Shown: one piece after another, positions 45,701-60,700 of the stretch
How positions within the stretch are numbered: the stretch's first letter is position 1
Layout of the letters: every line of letters starts with the position of its first letter
Origin: Watersipora subatra
Lineage: Eukaryota; Bryozoa; Gymnolaemata; Cheilostomatida; Watersiporidae
Length of the DNA: 64,000 nucleotides
Assembly (NCBI RefSeq): GCF_963576615.1
Contig: NC_088716.1
Location: 59,226,228-59,290,227 of the forward strand
Direction of reading: 5' to 3'
Position numbers and translations under genes: made by a program
The notes under the pieces: generated by a model
The model's database searches: none
What the model saw: only the letters and a program-made list of their open reading frames with translations
What the model was told of the DNA's origin: nothing

Positions 45701-48700
45701 GAAAATCCTTGAGTGCGTGACCCGGCTAGCCCGTGATGAATAGTTTTCCGACGTTGATTCCGTGTTGAGTCAACGTCGGAATGTTGAATGTTTAAAACGT
45801 CTTAAAATTGGTGTAATTAAACGTATACGTTGTCTGAGCTACAAAAAACTATTCATCGTTTGACCTAAACACAGAATACGTGTGTACATTCAATAAGTAT
45901 CTATTAAAAAAGCGTGAGTGATATAGAATGTACCGTAAAACCTCGTAAAACTTTTAATTGAACTGCCTCGGAGTGTTGCTCTTAACGAATCCCAGGTAAA
46001 GTAAGGTAATCTGCATAAACTTCAAGAAAAAACGGCAAAATTGATCGTGGGTAAAACCCCAAAAGAAAAAAATGTCTTTTCTTTTGAGCATTTCAACAAC
46101 GATCAAGTTTTGCCAATGTCAATCTGAAAAACGTCCTGGCAATAACATCACCTCAAACAACAAACCAATCTCAAGTGATAGAAAAATCTCTATACTTTTT
46201 CATGAAAACGTTTTAAACTTTACATTAGAAGCATTTAATTTGAAACAAGCCATTTGTGCTTTTGATTTATATTATAGTTTGTATATGTACATGTATCTAC
46301 TAATAAATAAGTAAATATATGGACTTGTGACAGTGCTCTGATAACTTGAACGCTCTGATAATTCGAACACTTTTGCTCGGTCCCTTGAAGTTCGAGTTAT
46401 CCATGTTTGACTGTATTCAGCTGAGTTTGAAATTGGAAGTGAGAATTGTGTACACCTATGATCAGCTGATAACACACACTAAACTATGGCACTCGCGTGA
46501 CCAACATAACAGTAAGTCTATGACAATTCTCCTCACACTACTACAATGAGCATAAAATGCAATGGTGCCACAGAACCCAAATCAAAACAAACCTGGAGAA
46601 GACAATTCAAGTACATACATGTACGTACGTACATACAATAAAAACAAGTGAGACAAACATGGCCTACATTTTTTATGTTCTTGCTTGAGGTTGTGGTGTT
46701 CCTGTTTGAGCTCATTTATCTCTGTGTGCAGTTTTTGGAGTCTAAAATAACATGGCAATAACAATAATAATAACAAGAATATAGTCTAAAATTCTTATGT
46801 ACAGGTAATCCTCGTTTCACGGGACTTCGAGGAAACTGCTCCAATATTCGCCTAACGCAAATCCCTTGTACTTACGAAAGTGCTGTGAAAGCTCAGTTGC
46901 GAGCGTAACTGCATGCTGTAGCATACATACGAAAAGTTTGCCAAGGCAACACAGCTACCTTCTCCCCATCCCTCGCTCAGTATCTTCACGTGTTAGTCAT
47001 ACACTTTCTAGGATTATATCTGTATGTATCACAGTAGTGTCCGTTTTCAAATTCAATGCTTTTATACCCCGTCGGAAAAAATAAAAAATACTACTCCCCA
47101 AAAATCAATAAATATATATATATTCTACAAGACGAAATTATTCGATGGATTTAATAATTTGCGAGTTCGCGTACGGTCAATTCCGCGAATTATTAAAATC
47201 TGCAAATGAGTTTTATTTTTAACACAAGGGAAAATAACTACTACCTCAAATTAAAAACTAGACACTAGGCAGAGTTAGTAAACGTAGCTGAGTTTCAAAC
47301 TCTTTTAAAATCATGGCCGTGGCTTTAAGTTAAGCCCATTGGCAATGCATCACACTTCTTGACAAAATTATTCAAGGTTGTCACAAGCTATTTGGAATTT
47401 GGCACAGCATCATCTAAAAGTCTCTCCTACAGTTCTTTACGTTGAAAAAACCCATAATTTACCACAATTTGTTGGTTCACCAAAAGACTCAAAATTGATG
47501 AACATTCATGAAAACCTGTGGATGCAACCAAAAATTTATACCTTAGCGTGATCAACATAAATTTCCCAGCTAAATAGAAACCTAAGCACATGGTATACTA
47601 GAGGTGGAACGAGACAGGTTTTTAAAATTTGAGACGAGACTCGAGACACTGTCTTGTAAAAATTCGAGACTCGAGACAGTAAAATAATGTGCATTTGGTG
47701 ATGAGTTCACTACACAAGGACTAGCATACTTAATATATAAAATTGATAAACCTCTTTTTAAATTGAATTTTCACCTGGTGCAAACAATTTAAATACTACA
47801 TTTTAATTGCGATATGCAAGTATTTTTTGTAAACAAAAGTGACACAAACAGCTCTAAAATAGCGAAGTTATATATTTCTAAGAATTTTGAGCTTGATTGA
47901 TACTAATTATTATAAACATATTGCTTTGTACATGTATATTTGTTTCAAGTTTGTTTGTGTATTAACTGCAGTATGTGAATTATATTTAAATTGTACTCAC
48001 GAAATTATATGAATTACTGTATATATTCTTATATTGAACTAACGATGTCATTGTTACCCAAACACGGACTATGGTCGACACGGCCTTTAGTTGGTTTCTC
48101 CGTAAACGGGCAGGTTTTACCCACAATTGGTAGTATACAAAAGAGGCCCGAATTTTATGAAGGGCAAATGGTGTTTAGACACGATACGATAAAATACAGA
48201 TATTTTACCCGCAACAGTCTTATTTATTAAATCCGGAGATTATCCGGAGATTATCCGGAGGGTAATTGGATACGACCCGGTATCTGTTTTTAGGACAAAG
48301 AACTGGACTACAATATGTTAACGGGGCCGTTGTCCGGACTACATGATTAGACTCGGAGGCCAACATAATCAATAACAACAGGTAGTAACAGACCTCGTAT
48401 AAGTTTAAAGGCAGTTGCCCACAATCCATTACAATATATGGAGTTGTTACCGCAAGAAGCCATGTTTTAACAGCCGTGCGCAGGCGCTTTAATTCTATTT
48501 CCTGCCTCGAGTTTAGCAATAGATAGGTCAAGACGAGACAGATCGAGACGTCTTGTGTCTCGTTCCACCTCTATGGTATACGCACGTGAAGGCTTTACTC
48601 TATTGCTAGCTGCTTTCACGGATTAATTTATTCACGAATATGTTCAACCGCGAATAATTTGGTCCACGAATATGCATGAAAAGACAATTTCCGCGAAATT

Positions 48701-51700
48701 TAACTCTGCGTATAATTTCATCCTGTAGGGTATATAAATATATAATATGAGAAGTATTAGAAAATAAAAAATGCTGCACATTTTGGTAGTGCAATATAGT
48801 ATGTAATGTTAATGATGAGGAATTTGCTAAATCTATTCACTTCTGAAATTTCAAGTTTTTAAAATCTTGAAATTTTTGATTAAAGTATTAAATAAGACTT
48901 TAATAAACTACTAGAACAGTAAATCTTTAAATGTATAACAGATGAAAAAAATAAAATATACCATAATACCGAATGAAGATGAAATAAACTATTTAACAAC
49001 AAAATTCTTTATCGATGGGTTTTATGGAACGAATTATCATTGTTAACAGAGGACTACCTAAACATACGCAAGACCTTTCCCAACACCCTGCAAACAAGTT
49101 TCAATGAATGGACATTTTGGGTGAAAATCAATTTTTTTTCAAAAAGATTGACAAGTCTGTTAGGCACAATCTTACTTTACTTCAAAGTTGACAAGTCTGT
49201 TAGGTACAATCTTACTTTACTTCAAGGTTGACAAGTCTGTTAGGTACAATCCTACTTTACTTCAAAGTTGACAAGTCTGTTAGGTACAATCCTACTTTAC
49301 TTCAAGGTTGACAAGTCTGTTAGGTACAATCCTACTTTACTTCAAGGTTGACAAGTCTGTTAGGTACAATCCTACTTTACTTCAAGGTTGACAAGTCTGT
49401 TAGGCACAATCTTACTTTACTTCAAGGTTGACAAGTCTGTTAGGTACAATTCTACTTTACTTCAAGGTTGACAAGTCTGTTAGGTACAATCCTACTTTAC
49501 TTCAAAGTTGACAAGTCTGTTAGGTACAATCTTACTTTACTTCAAGGTTGACTAGTCTGTTAGGTACAATCTTACTTTACTTCAAAGTTGACAAGTCTGT
49601 TAGGTACAATCTTACTTTACTTCAAGGTTGACAAGTCTGTTAGGTACAATCCTACTTTACTTCAAAGTTGACAAGTCTGTTAGGTACAATCCTACTTTAC
49701 TTCAAAGTTGACAAGTCTGTTAGGCACAATCTTACTTTACTTCAAGGTTGACAAGTCTGTTAGGTACAATCTTACTTTACTTCAAAGTTGACAAGTCTGT
49801 TAGGTACAATCTTACTTTACTTCAAAGTTGACAAGTCTGTTAGGTACAATCCTACTTTACTTCAAGGTTGACAAGTCTGTTAGGTACAATCTTACTTTAC
49901 TTCAAGGTTGACAAGTCTGTTAGGCACAATCTTACTTTACTTCAAAGTTGATAAGTCTGTTAGGTACAATCCTACTTTACTTCAAGGTTGACAAGTCTGT
50001 TAGGTACAATCTTACTTTACTTCAAGGTTGACAAGTCTGTTAGGTACAATCCTACTTTACTTCAAGGTTGACAAGTCTGTTAGGTACAATCCTACTTTAC
50101 TTCAAGGTTGACAGATCTCTTGGCTGAAAACCTTTACATGAAGGATGCTTAGCATGTGTGCAAGCTCATTTTAACTTCAATGTGTTGGCTGGAAATATAC
50201 ATACCACCTACTGTGAAAACTGGATGTTCTTCAACCAAGACGTTTGGTTAAACACTATATTTAAGACATTTCTTAAAATGCTTTTGATTATCACGTTTTG
50301 AATGTTTAGCATTTTTCCCGATGCAACGGTCTGCATCATCCCATCTTGTCAAGATTTGCGTAATGCCCTGATAGAGAGTAAGCTCTCCCTCGCTCTCTCG
50401 TTCATTACTAAACATCAAACTCCTTTGAAAGTAAAAATAGTCAAATCATGAAAGAGAACTTTCCCTTACTGTTTGTTCTCCTTCTTAAGTTTGCTGATGT
50501 CACACTCGAGTCCTGCTTTACAACTCTCTAACGCGACTATCTTGGAGTGTTGTCTCGCCCGCAAGTGAGGATCTACAAAATATATCACCACATCTATACG
50601 ACCCAGACTTACATGTAACTGGCTGTCCATCTTTGTTCTTAGTGAACTATGGGTTCACTTCCACTAATACTACTTTCAGTTGAGTTTCAGTCAACTCAAT
50701 GAACAATGAATCGACAAGGTTTTTGTAAGGAGGCGATGTGAAACTGTATCATTTTATAGATCAAATTTTAAGCTTTCCTTGTTTTTTTTGGACAAAATAC
50801 TGTTTCGAAACAATAATCGATGTTTCACCCAAATAAACCTGACATCAACTTGGTGTGTGAACCGACTGTCGAACAGAAAACAATTACATGTACATGCGTG
50901 CACAAATACTATTGCTACAACCAATAATGGTTAAAAAATACAAAGAATGGTTGTCATTAGCTTTGAGTCTTCCATATTTTCTACTGATATTTGAAACGGT
51001 ACGCCTTTTTATACATTGACTTAAAGTTGTTATTACACATAGCATGGTGTTAGCAGTTTACTAAACCACCTATAAGGATGACACTGTTATGTTACTCTCC
51101 ATAACAACTCAAGAATAGATTGACCGAGCTCACATACAATGAGATAGCCTTTCATTTGGTTTAAAAGAAAAAACTGATGAGTTAAAACATAAGATAACAG
51201 TACTGCTTGGGTGGTATGATATCAAGTTGGGTTGAGCGACCCAACAGATATGCAGAAACAAGCTCAAACATGCCTCACACAGATGACGACGATAATAGGT
51301 GACGATGACAAGAACCATTCATGGGTATACCGATGTTTTCTCCAGTAGAAAAGGGGGTAAAATCTGCCTTCTATACAATATTATACAACAGGTGACATTA
51401 GTCCTATGTAGGGAGTTTAAAACCACCATCTACACTGTCAAACACTAACAGAGTAGCTATTATATACTTACAGATAATGTATTATACAAATAAGGTATAA
51501 TATACTTACAGAGCTCGCCTGGGTTCTCTACCTTCCTTGGTGACACTTCAATAATATCTTTAGGAACAGGATTCTTAGCAATCGATGCAGCTGCAGCCTC
51601 TTTCATACTCTAAATAAACAGTTACAGAGAAAGAAACACATTAGTACCATATCAGTTGGCTTACTGATTATTAAAAGAACCGTGGTAGTATGTGCAAACA

Positions 51701-54700
51701 CAACATGATAGAAATTCTCACACCTTTAGCCTCTTAATAAAAAGTTATTAACATATAAATATATACTACCTGAGGGAGATGGGCAGACATAGCTTCTAGT
51801 AATGAATCAAGACTCCAATTACCAAAACCGAGCCAAGTCTCTCCAAACTGCAAGAAATAAAGATAATTAGTAGCAGTTATATTTAGTAGTAGTTAATAGT
51901 TGTAAAAGTTCTTAGCCCACGAATGCAAATATGAAACATGCTAATCAACAAACTTTGAGTATCTTATCATCGATTAATACGAGCTCATCGTGATACTTCT
52001 CACTCTCATCCTTGGCTTGCTGCTGAAGGAACTGGGCATCCTTAATTCGTCCTTCGGGATTGTCAAGGGTTTTCTGCAATGAAAAAGAAATGCCTTCAAT
52101 GGAACGCAGCTGGCATTCCATTGAGTAGATGATTTTACAAAATAGGATTTCCTACATACTCAAGTATAATGCTCTCCCTAACCTTTGATGTTGAAATTGG
52201 GGACAAAAAATGATCATATTATACTGCGGGTATTACGGTAGTAAGCATTAATAGTTACATGTATTTTAAGGACTATGCACACATAATTGCGCGAACATAC
52301 TTGTAGACTGCGGATACGCATCTCTAGTTTCCCATTATCTCGTTTCACTTTATCAAGTAGCCTCAAGTGTGAGTCACATGGCTTAAGCACTTCTTTCTTA
52401 ATCTGCAAATATAAAACCAAATCATTCAGAGCACTTTACAGGAGAGAACAACTCACATCTGTTTGTTTAATGTTTGTGTAAAGACACTCTGATTGATGAT
52501 GGCAGCTTGGGAATGGATAGAGCAAATATTGTCTAAACAGATGGGTCCTGATGAACTGCTTTTTCTATAGGAATGAAATCAGTTAATCCCAAAAGAGAAT
52601 ATTACGTGCTATGAGAGGCGGTTGATTTTACTAGTACATAAACTACAAGTCATCATCTGCATTTTTACATAGTTTATATGAAACTTCTCCATTTTCAAGC
52701 AACAGACTCCTCAGTAATGTAATATGGTGTCATTAAAGAACAACCAGAAACTAATCAAGGCTGAGATGGTAAGTTTCCAACCAAAACAAGCGGAGAGTTA
52801 ACGAAATCTGACTGCACATGATTCTACCTGAGCGCATGATTATCTATTCAGGACCTGAATGAGCACTGCATCTCTTAAATTATTTGTGTGCCATTTCAAC
52901 AGAAATCCTTGTCAAGACCTAAATTCTTCAGAATACAGAAATATCAGTAGCAGTTGTAGTCAACCAAACAAACTACCTGATTCTTTAGTGCCTCCATATC
53001 TGCCGCTGGTGTCTCAGTCAGAGAAACAGAAGTAGCTGCCTTTTGCTCGGCTGCCGATTCTTTCAACTAGAAAAGCAAGTTACTTGTAACTGAAGGAACA
53101 CAGCACAATCGAGTAGCATCTCAATGCACTGGCGGTGATGTTCTGTCTACGTCTTGAACATCAAACTTACCCGAGAGACTTCCCCTTCCAATCTTTCCGC
53201 TGTCTCCTTACTGGTTTGGTACTTTGCAGCAAGCTGCCTTCGGTCGGCCAGAGCTTTTTTCATGAACTCATCCAACTCAGTATCTTTAATCCGCACTTGT
53301 TCCAACTAGGGATACACAAATGATTAGTTAACGGCTGTCATCAATAAACAACAGATCAATTAGTGAGAGTTGTGACAAAAATCGTAAAACCGCCCCGATG
53401 GTAAAACATTATACTGTGATGAGGTCCACGTATTAAAAGGTGCACAGACACGCCAGCTAATGGCCTGGCTGTCAGTAGACTTACTATCTCCTTTTTGTGT
53501 TCAACTCTCAGTGCGTCAAGTGAAAACAGCAAGTCCTGCTGTTCTTTTTCCAGCCGAGCCGTCTCCTAATGAAATATAGCAGGATACACAGCCATTTAAT
53601 TTATCATGTCATGAGGTCTATGATTTCATGAGGCAACAAGATTCAATGGCAATTGTTAAAAGTAATCTTTCTAAAATCTTTGAATTTAAGGACAGACCTC
53701 CGTGACCTTGGCAAACACGTAAAAAGCAAAACATTGTCTAGCAAAGAAACTGACCTTGAGACTGAAAGTCTACGCTAGTGCCACCCAGCATTAAGCTAGG
53801 GTATCGCAAGGAAACTGATTTAATATATTTGGTGATAAGTATAAGATTTTGTTCAAACAATATTTGCACTTAGTTCTTTTAAGGAGGTCAGAAACCATAT
53901 GTTATATATTTCTAAAAACATGGTCAACCCATAAATCATTACAGTGATGCAAAATGTGTGCGCCATTGATGGGCCACAACTTTATCAGAAAATATATATA
54001 CAAAAGTAAATGAATGTTTAGGATGCGATTGTAGCATCTGCTGAAAAAAGGACGGAAAAAAGCAACTTTGTAAATGAAAACAGAATAGTAACGTGTGAAC
54101 ATGCCTTTAAACAAGTAATTTTAGAACAAAAATCCTGTATTTAGAAAATTAGATTTATCTTCTTATTGCCAATGGCTTTCCAAAAACCAAAAGCCTAAGG
54201 CTGCAATATTACACAAGTCTGTCATTGGCTTTAGGAGTAATCTGCACTTGAAGTTATCTACTTGAGCTTATTATGCTGGATTATTGTAAGCTCATCTTTA
54301 ACTGGTAGCAATAGCAGAAAATGGAAAATCCAGTTATTTTATTAATGAACACGTGACGGAGTTGTCTAAAACCAGAGTGCCTATCCTTAACTTTAGATGA
54401 ACAACGATTACCAAAATACCTCCTTAAGATGCATTTTCATCAGCGCAAGTTCATCATCCTTGCTACTCAGTTGTTGCTCCATCTACAGATACAAATGAGA
54501 GACATTACTTCATTCCCTCATGATACACACCACTCTTTAATAATAAAAACAAAATCCTACCCTTCAGCTTCAATATTCGCTAGTGAGAAGGTTAAAGCTC
54601 ATCAAACCCACCTCACTCAAACGCTGCTCCAGTGTTGATGCGCTTTCCTCCTTCTTAACCAGCTCCTCAGAGATCTACGTATGACACAGGACCACATGTT

Positions 54701-57700
54701 GACTAGGAGTATAACAGAGTCAGCAAACTGAACATCCTCTAAACTGTTATCAACATATTCACTCGCTGATCCACCAAACAGCAGCTGCCAACTTACCTTC
54801 AACTTATCTTCTAACAGATTAGCGCTGACCCTCTCCTTCTCTTCTAAACTTAACTTCAGCTCTGCGACAGCGAGCTCGTGTGCTGACTTCAGCTTCTCAA
54901 GTTCACACTCGTGAGTGGACTGAAGATTAGCTAATGCGTCATTGTGATTGGCTGCTTCACTGTGATTGGCTAGTTGTTCCTCTACGAAATAATCTAGATC
55001 GGGCTAACAAAAGACAACTCTTGAACAAGATAGAGTTACAACCCTGATCGGTGAGAGAACACAACATAACTGTTAATCAGTGCCATTTCCAAGCTATGCC
55101 TCTGTAAATGCCTATCTGTGTCAGAGGTATACACGGATCAACATCAGCATGGTGATGCACACACAGGAAATCAATGAACATTTAAAACTGTTGCGCAAAT
55201 TTCTAGATGGACTCACCAGTTGTAACCGACTGATGACCCCTGGCTGAGGTTAGCCCGAGTTCCTGCTCAGCCCTCAACTTCTCCAGCTGCTTTTCATGTG
55301 ACTCCTTCATCTCCTCCAGCTCCTTTTGTCCAGCAGCTATCTCAGAGATAAGTTTATCTTGCGCTGTCTTCCACTCAGAAGTTGGTATAAAGTGCAAATG
55401 CTCGCATTCCATTACAGGGGCATCACACGATCCACACACATTTTCTTTTGTTTTGCATACAGTCTCTTTGATGACTTTAAACTAGGAAGAAGACAGAAAC
55501 TTGCCGTTATAAAAGGGAGACAACATTGCCTAGTAGTCGGAGAGCATCATCAGTCAGCTGATGGAATAACCTCTAGTTATATCAATAAATAAATACAGTG
55601 GAACCTCGGTTCTCAAACACTTTGGTTCTCCACTAACTGGGTTTTCGATCAAAAATTTGAGATTTGTTCGTCTCGGATCTCGACCAAACCAGAACATGCG
55701 CATTTGGATTAAACGTTCGAAACAGCTCCGGAAACAGCATGTTTATAAGTTTAATGACGTTGTTATGAGCCACTTTCGCAAGGCTCTCAAGAAAAAGGAG
55801 AAGTTTCGTGTCATTAATTCTTTACAAAAAGGAGCCATCTGGCAGGACGTTGCCTCTACCAAAGAGATTTTCTATGAACACAACTCCTCCAGTCGAGTTA
55901 CCCAAAATTGTTTTGGAGAAGGATTCTTCTTCAAAGATGTGAAGTGAACGTGCCATCGCTGTTTCTATTTTGTTTTTCACATGATTTTTGATGTAACTAA
56001 TCTGTTGCATTTTTTTGCTGTTTCGTTATTAATTTCTGCGATTTTTGGTATTGTATCGTAACCTTTAATGTTTTCGATGTTTTAAGAGCAAAGCATACGA
56101 AATGTTTACTTTGTTTCCTTTTTTCATCATCATAAATAGAAAATCTTTTATTAAAGTTAAACACGATCTATATCTACCCATTTTTATTTATAGTATGCAG
56201 TACAGTTTATGGTGTAAAACAATAAAAAATACTTTACTTACGTTGTTAAATCGACTTGGAACGGATTCGAACTTACATATATTAATTCTAATGGGAAAAC
56301 CTGTTTCGGATCTCGAACATTTCGGTTTTCAATCAACCTTCTGGAACGGATTGTGTTCAAGAAACGAGGTTTCACTGTATTTGGAAATAAATTAGCAACC
56401 TCAAACTCCAATTTCTGTCTTGTCAATTTATATATATTTCTCAAAATTTGTCATGTGTGCATTCGTGTATTCGCAACTTTGATTGTCCAGCTATAGCTAT
56501 TATTTTAGCATTACGCCCACACGTTACGATGCCCCTGTTAAGAAATTTCAATCTAAGGCGTTATCATATTCGATATACCGTAACCACACGTTAATTATTT
56601 TAGTAATATGCCCACACATTACGATGCCACTGTTAAGAAATTTTTGTTTTGTAAGCTTCAATTACTATATGTGGAGTCAAGGCCAACTATTCTCGCGCAG
56701 ACATTTATGGGAAGAGCTTCGAAATTCTCTCCGTTCGGTCAGACAAAGACAGTACGATATGTCATTTATACATTTGTGCCGGTATTAATTGTGTAGTTGT
56801 TTTTGTAATGTTTTGTGTAGTTGAAATAAATTAAGAGAAAAAATAAACAACTGTGAAGGTTTTCAAACTTTGTCGAATAACTGTAACTTTTAAGCTTCAT
56901 ATCATGAGGGAAAGTTTTTTGTTCAGGTCAAATAAATTGAAAAAAATAAAACAACTATAAAAGGGTTTAAATGTAAATGTGAAATAATTAGCTAGTAATA
57001 GCCAAATTAAGTCTGTTTTGCTACAATTACAATAAAATATGATTCGGTAACGATACAATTAATACGAACTGAGAAAAACAAATAAAAATCCTACATTTGT
57101 TGAATTAATAATAACAATCCTTGCATAGAAGTGTGTATAAAAAGATTACTGTTCCATCAGAAGCTATCTATCAAAACCTTTCTCATGATATGTAGTTTGA
57201 AAGTTGGCATGGCAAATGGTGTTATGTCAACTACAAATCAATTTTATGTCCAAAGACTTTTATTACCCGGGCAATGCCGGGTAGCACAGCTAGTATTTAC
57301 TAAAAACGCATCTACTAGTAGAATCTGCAAACTCACAAAAATAACCTAAAACACCCTATTAGACTTCTAAAAAATAACATATATTCCTTTTTTTAAAATA
57401 GAAAAACCTATTAAAAGTATTGGAACAAAACTTATTGAAAGAATGATTCCCCTACACTCCATCTGAGGTTACTCAATGCCCAAGCTATTAAAATGTACTG
57501 TAACTTCCCAAATGTACTGTAACTTCCTCATTCAAGTCACTCATATTATTAATTGTTTACCGGTAGATCATCAAAAGCTTTTTATTTGACCATATATATT
57601 CAAATTCAAATGTTAACTGCCCTAAAAGCTTTTTTGGTGAACACAGAACTTTCTCAAATAATAACATCTATTAGACTTAATTCGTTGAATTCACTGCTCC

Positions 57701-60700
57701 TAAACACGCTGTCACCTTTACATTCTCAAGTTTAGAGATTATGAGTGATGCATGCTAAGTTACTGGCTAAGTCTTCTGCAGTTAATCAACTAAGCTGGTC
57801 TGACAACAAATTTGACTAATTAATAATACACGCAGGCCTTACTACCGTCTGGGATGTATACTGATAGTCGATCTTAAAGAATAGAGAAAGTGTGATATTA
57901 TTATGCTTTATTATTGATCTTGAGGTGTTGAATGATGTTCTAAAAAAAGAATCAAGGAGATCAACCCACCAGAAGCTGAGATATAGCCAGCCAAACACAG
58001 GTCTACCTAATAATGAATCAGAGGAAAAACCCTTCAAAAATCCCGAGAATTGTGACGTATGAAATCGACTTATTGGACATGTGCCGGAGTTGCGTACCGT
58101 TACCCCCGTCACGCTTACTGATTGTTTTAGGCGACGAGATGTGAAACGCTTCTCGCGATAGTAAAGAGTTTACAGACTAGCTCTGGTTTTTCAAGAAAAC
58201 CAAGCAAACATTGTGTGGTAAAGGCATTTGCCCACAACCCCTCGCCATGATTTTTCAAAACAGAAGAGCAGATTTTGACTATTGTGCTTCAAATTTTAAC
58301 TCGATCTCTACGGATATGCTCCGAAGATCCTCTGTTCAACAAACGGCGCGTGTATAGTCTATATTATACTATATCCGTGATTTGCAGTTTGTTTATGTTC
58401 GCAGAACAAGAAATGGGAATGTGAATTTCTGTTCATTCATCATCTTTTTACTGTGTACGTACTGCAGCATTCAGTTGATTTTCATGATTATCGTCACTAT
58501 TAACAGACTGTAAGTTCACTACAGCCATAATTTTAAAAAGAATAACTTAACCGTGCTGCTCTTGCTGTAAGAAAAGAAAACGATAACTTGTGATTTGATT
58601 CTTCTATTTATCTATTATCTTATCTATGATTATTTTTTATGATTAATATAATAATCATAATGCATATTATACAAAATAATAATACAACTGCGTATAGAAT
58701 AAATGATGTAACTAATATAATTTGTAGAAAATTATAAATGATAACTGAGATTGATGATTGATTTAATTGATTCCATTTATTAGCTATCGATAAAAAAAAT
58801 CTGAACAGCGCTAAATATGAGTATGAATAGGGAAGCTAAGTGGGAGAACAACAAAACTGAGCTGAACTAGCAAGTAGCGAAATGTTGCGAAATAATATAT
58901 GTGTGTAATTATTTCATGCTAAAACTAATCTACACGTCAGAGGGACTGGTTGGGAATTCTCAGAGCAATGATTGTTAGGCCCAATTTGATTGTTCTATAC
59001 TTCCAGGGATTAAACCAATTAAAACGCGGTGATTGTTATAGGAGAGCGCATTAGTTGGCTTAATTGACCAATGGCACACAAGTCGATTTCATACGTCATA
59101 TATTGATGCTAATATGAGTATTACCGAAACACTTATGTATTTTGGTAGACCTGTGTTTGGCTGGCTATATCTCAGCTTCTGGTTGGTCAATCTCCTTGAT
59201 TCTTTTTTAGAACATCAGTCAACACCTCAAGATAAATAATAAAGCATAATAATATAACACTTTCTCTATTCTTTAAGTGATTCGACCAATTCTCTAGCGA
59301 TGAATGTCTTCTTCTCATTTCACCTTTTTCCTTATAGACTTTTATGAAATTGTTTATTTTCAGAAAAAACGCAATCCTTTTGAGGTTTGAACGTTTATAG
59401 CAGCTGTAATGTGTGTTGTTTGCTTGAACAAAATAAAGATTTTTCTGAGCTCTGCAGTGTTGGTTAAACACGGAATGTTGAGCAGTTCGCAAAGCCAGCA
59501 TGCTATAGTACAATAACGGTAATGCGTTTATGACAGTTATAGCAGAGTTGGAGTACATTCGCAGTCGATAAGAAAAAAATCTACTGATGACCTGCAAGTT
59601 CTGCTATCCCAGAAACAGCTGCTGAAGTACCCTACCTCCCTTAGACGCGAGGTCATCTCTCCAATTTCCAGCTCTTTGCACGCCAACTGTTGCTCAATCT
59701 ACAATCAAGACGCAAATGCATATTTTACTGGTCTATTACCGATTATATCTCATTATAGAGCGACTTCGAAAATATCTTTATACACATGTACTGCAAAATC
59801 TTTATTTGAATGCCATGACGCTCTATTTTTCAACCCTTTCCCTATTATTAGTGGCTGTCAAATAGAGGTGACATTCAAATAGAGGTTGGTGTTGTATTTT
59901 CAAATAGCACATCAGTTTTGGGAAAATAAATTTAACCTTTTTACGGGTTAAAATTATGCAGATTTATAAAGGAATCTTGGACAAGTTAAAAAGTAAGTTA
60001 GCAGATTCATTGCATCCAAAAGGTTTGCCTATATTTTGCCCTCTCCACCTGAAGGAGAGGGCAAAATGTTGCCTATATTTTGCACTTTCTTTCGGGCAGA
60101 GCGACATTAACCCTTTTGGATGCAATAAACATGCTAACTTACCTGAACTTGTCAAATATCTCTAAATAATCATGTATATGGAAGCTGAAAGATATCTCTA
60201 CCAGTTGATATCTATTGCTCTCAATTAACCTGTGATGATACCATAGCCAGTGCACTGCTTTGCAAATTGTTACAGCTTTGAGTTTCATTTCATTCTAAAT
60301 TTGCAAGCATATTTTTATTTTGTATCTATATTTATCATGTGGAATAAAAGCTCATTGCAATCATTGAAATGTTTGCAACAGTTTGCAGCCAAAACTAGCT
60401 TTTTATGCGCAATAAAAGAGGAGGTATGAGAGTTGATCCATAGTAAGCCTAGATAAGATAATCGCTAGGATGCTTTCAAATAATAGGCTTATATATTATC
60501 TATTATATATATACTAAACTTAAATTTATATGTTATATAATAATAATTTATCAAATGCTACATATATATATATTTGATAACAAGTGCCATAAATGAACCA
60601 TATTTATAATACACTTAAAAAACAAAAATTATCATGTTTTAAACAAAAATATTTGCATCATTTGCTTGGCCAGTTGCATTCTGGTTGTTGCTTTTGATGG

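Noticed and set aside
48220-48531. 103-codon minus frame as hAT transposase
   Set aside because: No BED zinc finger, RNase-H or hATC motif; probably chance within a non-autonomous element.
49143-50113. CRISPR-like regular array
   Set aside because: Units are contiguous 40-bp tandem repeats with no variable spacers and lie in a eukaryotic intron.
55326-55592. 88-codon plus frame overlapping gene C exon 2a
   Set aside because: Shadow of the minus-strand exon, which has splice signals, matching phase and a second genomic copy.
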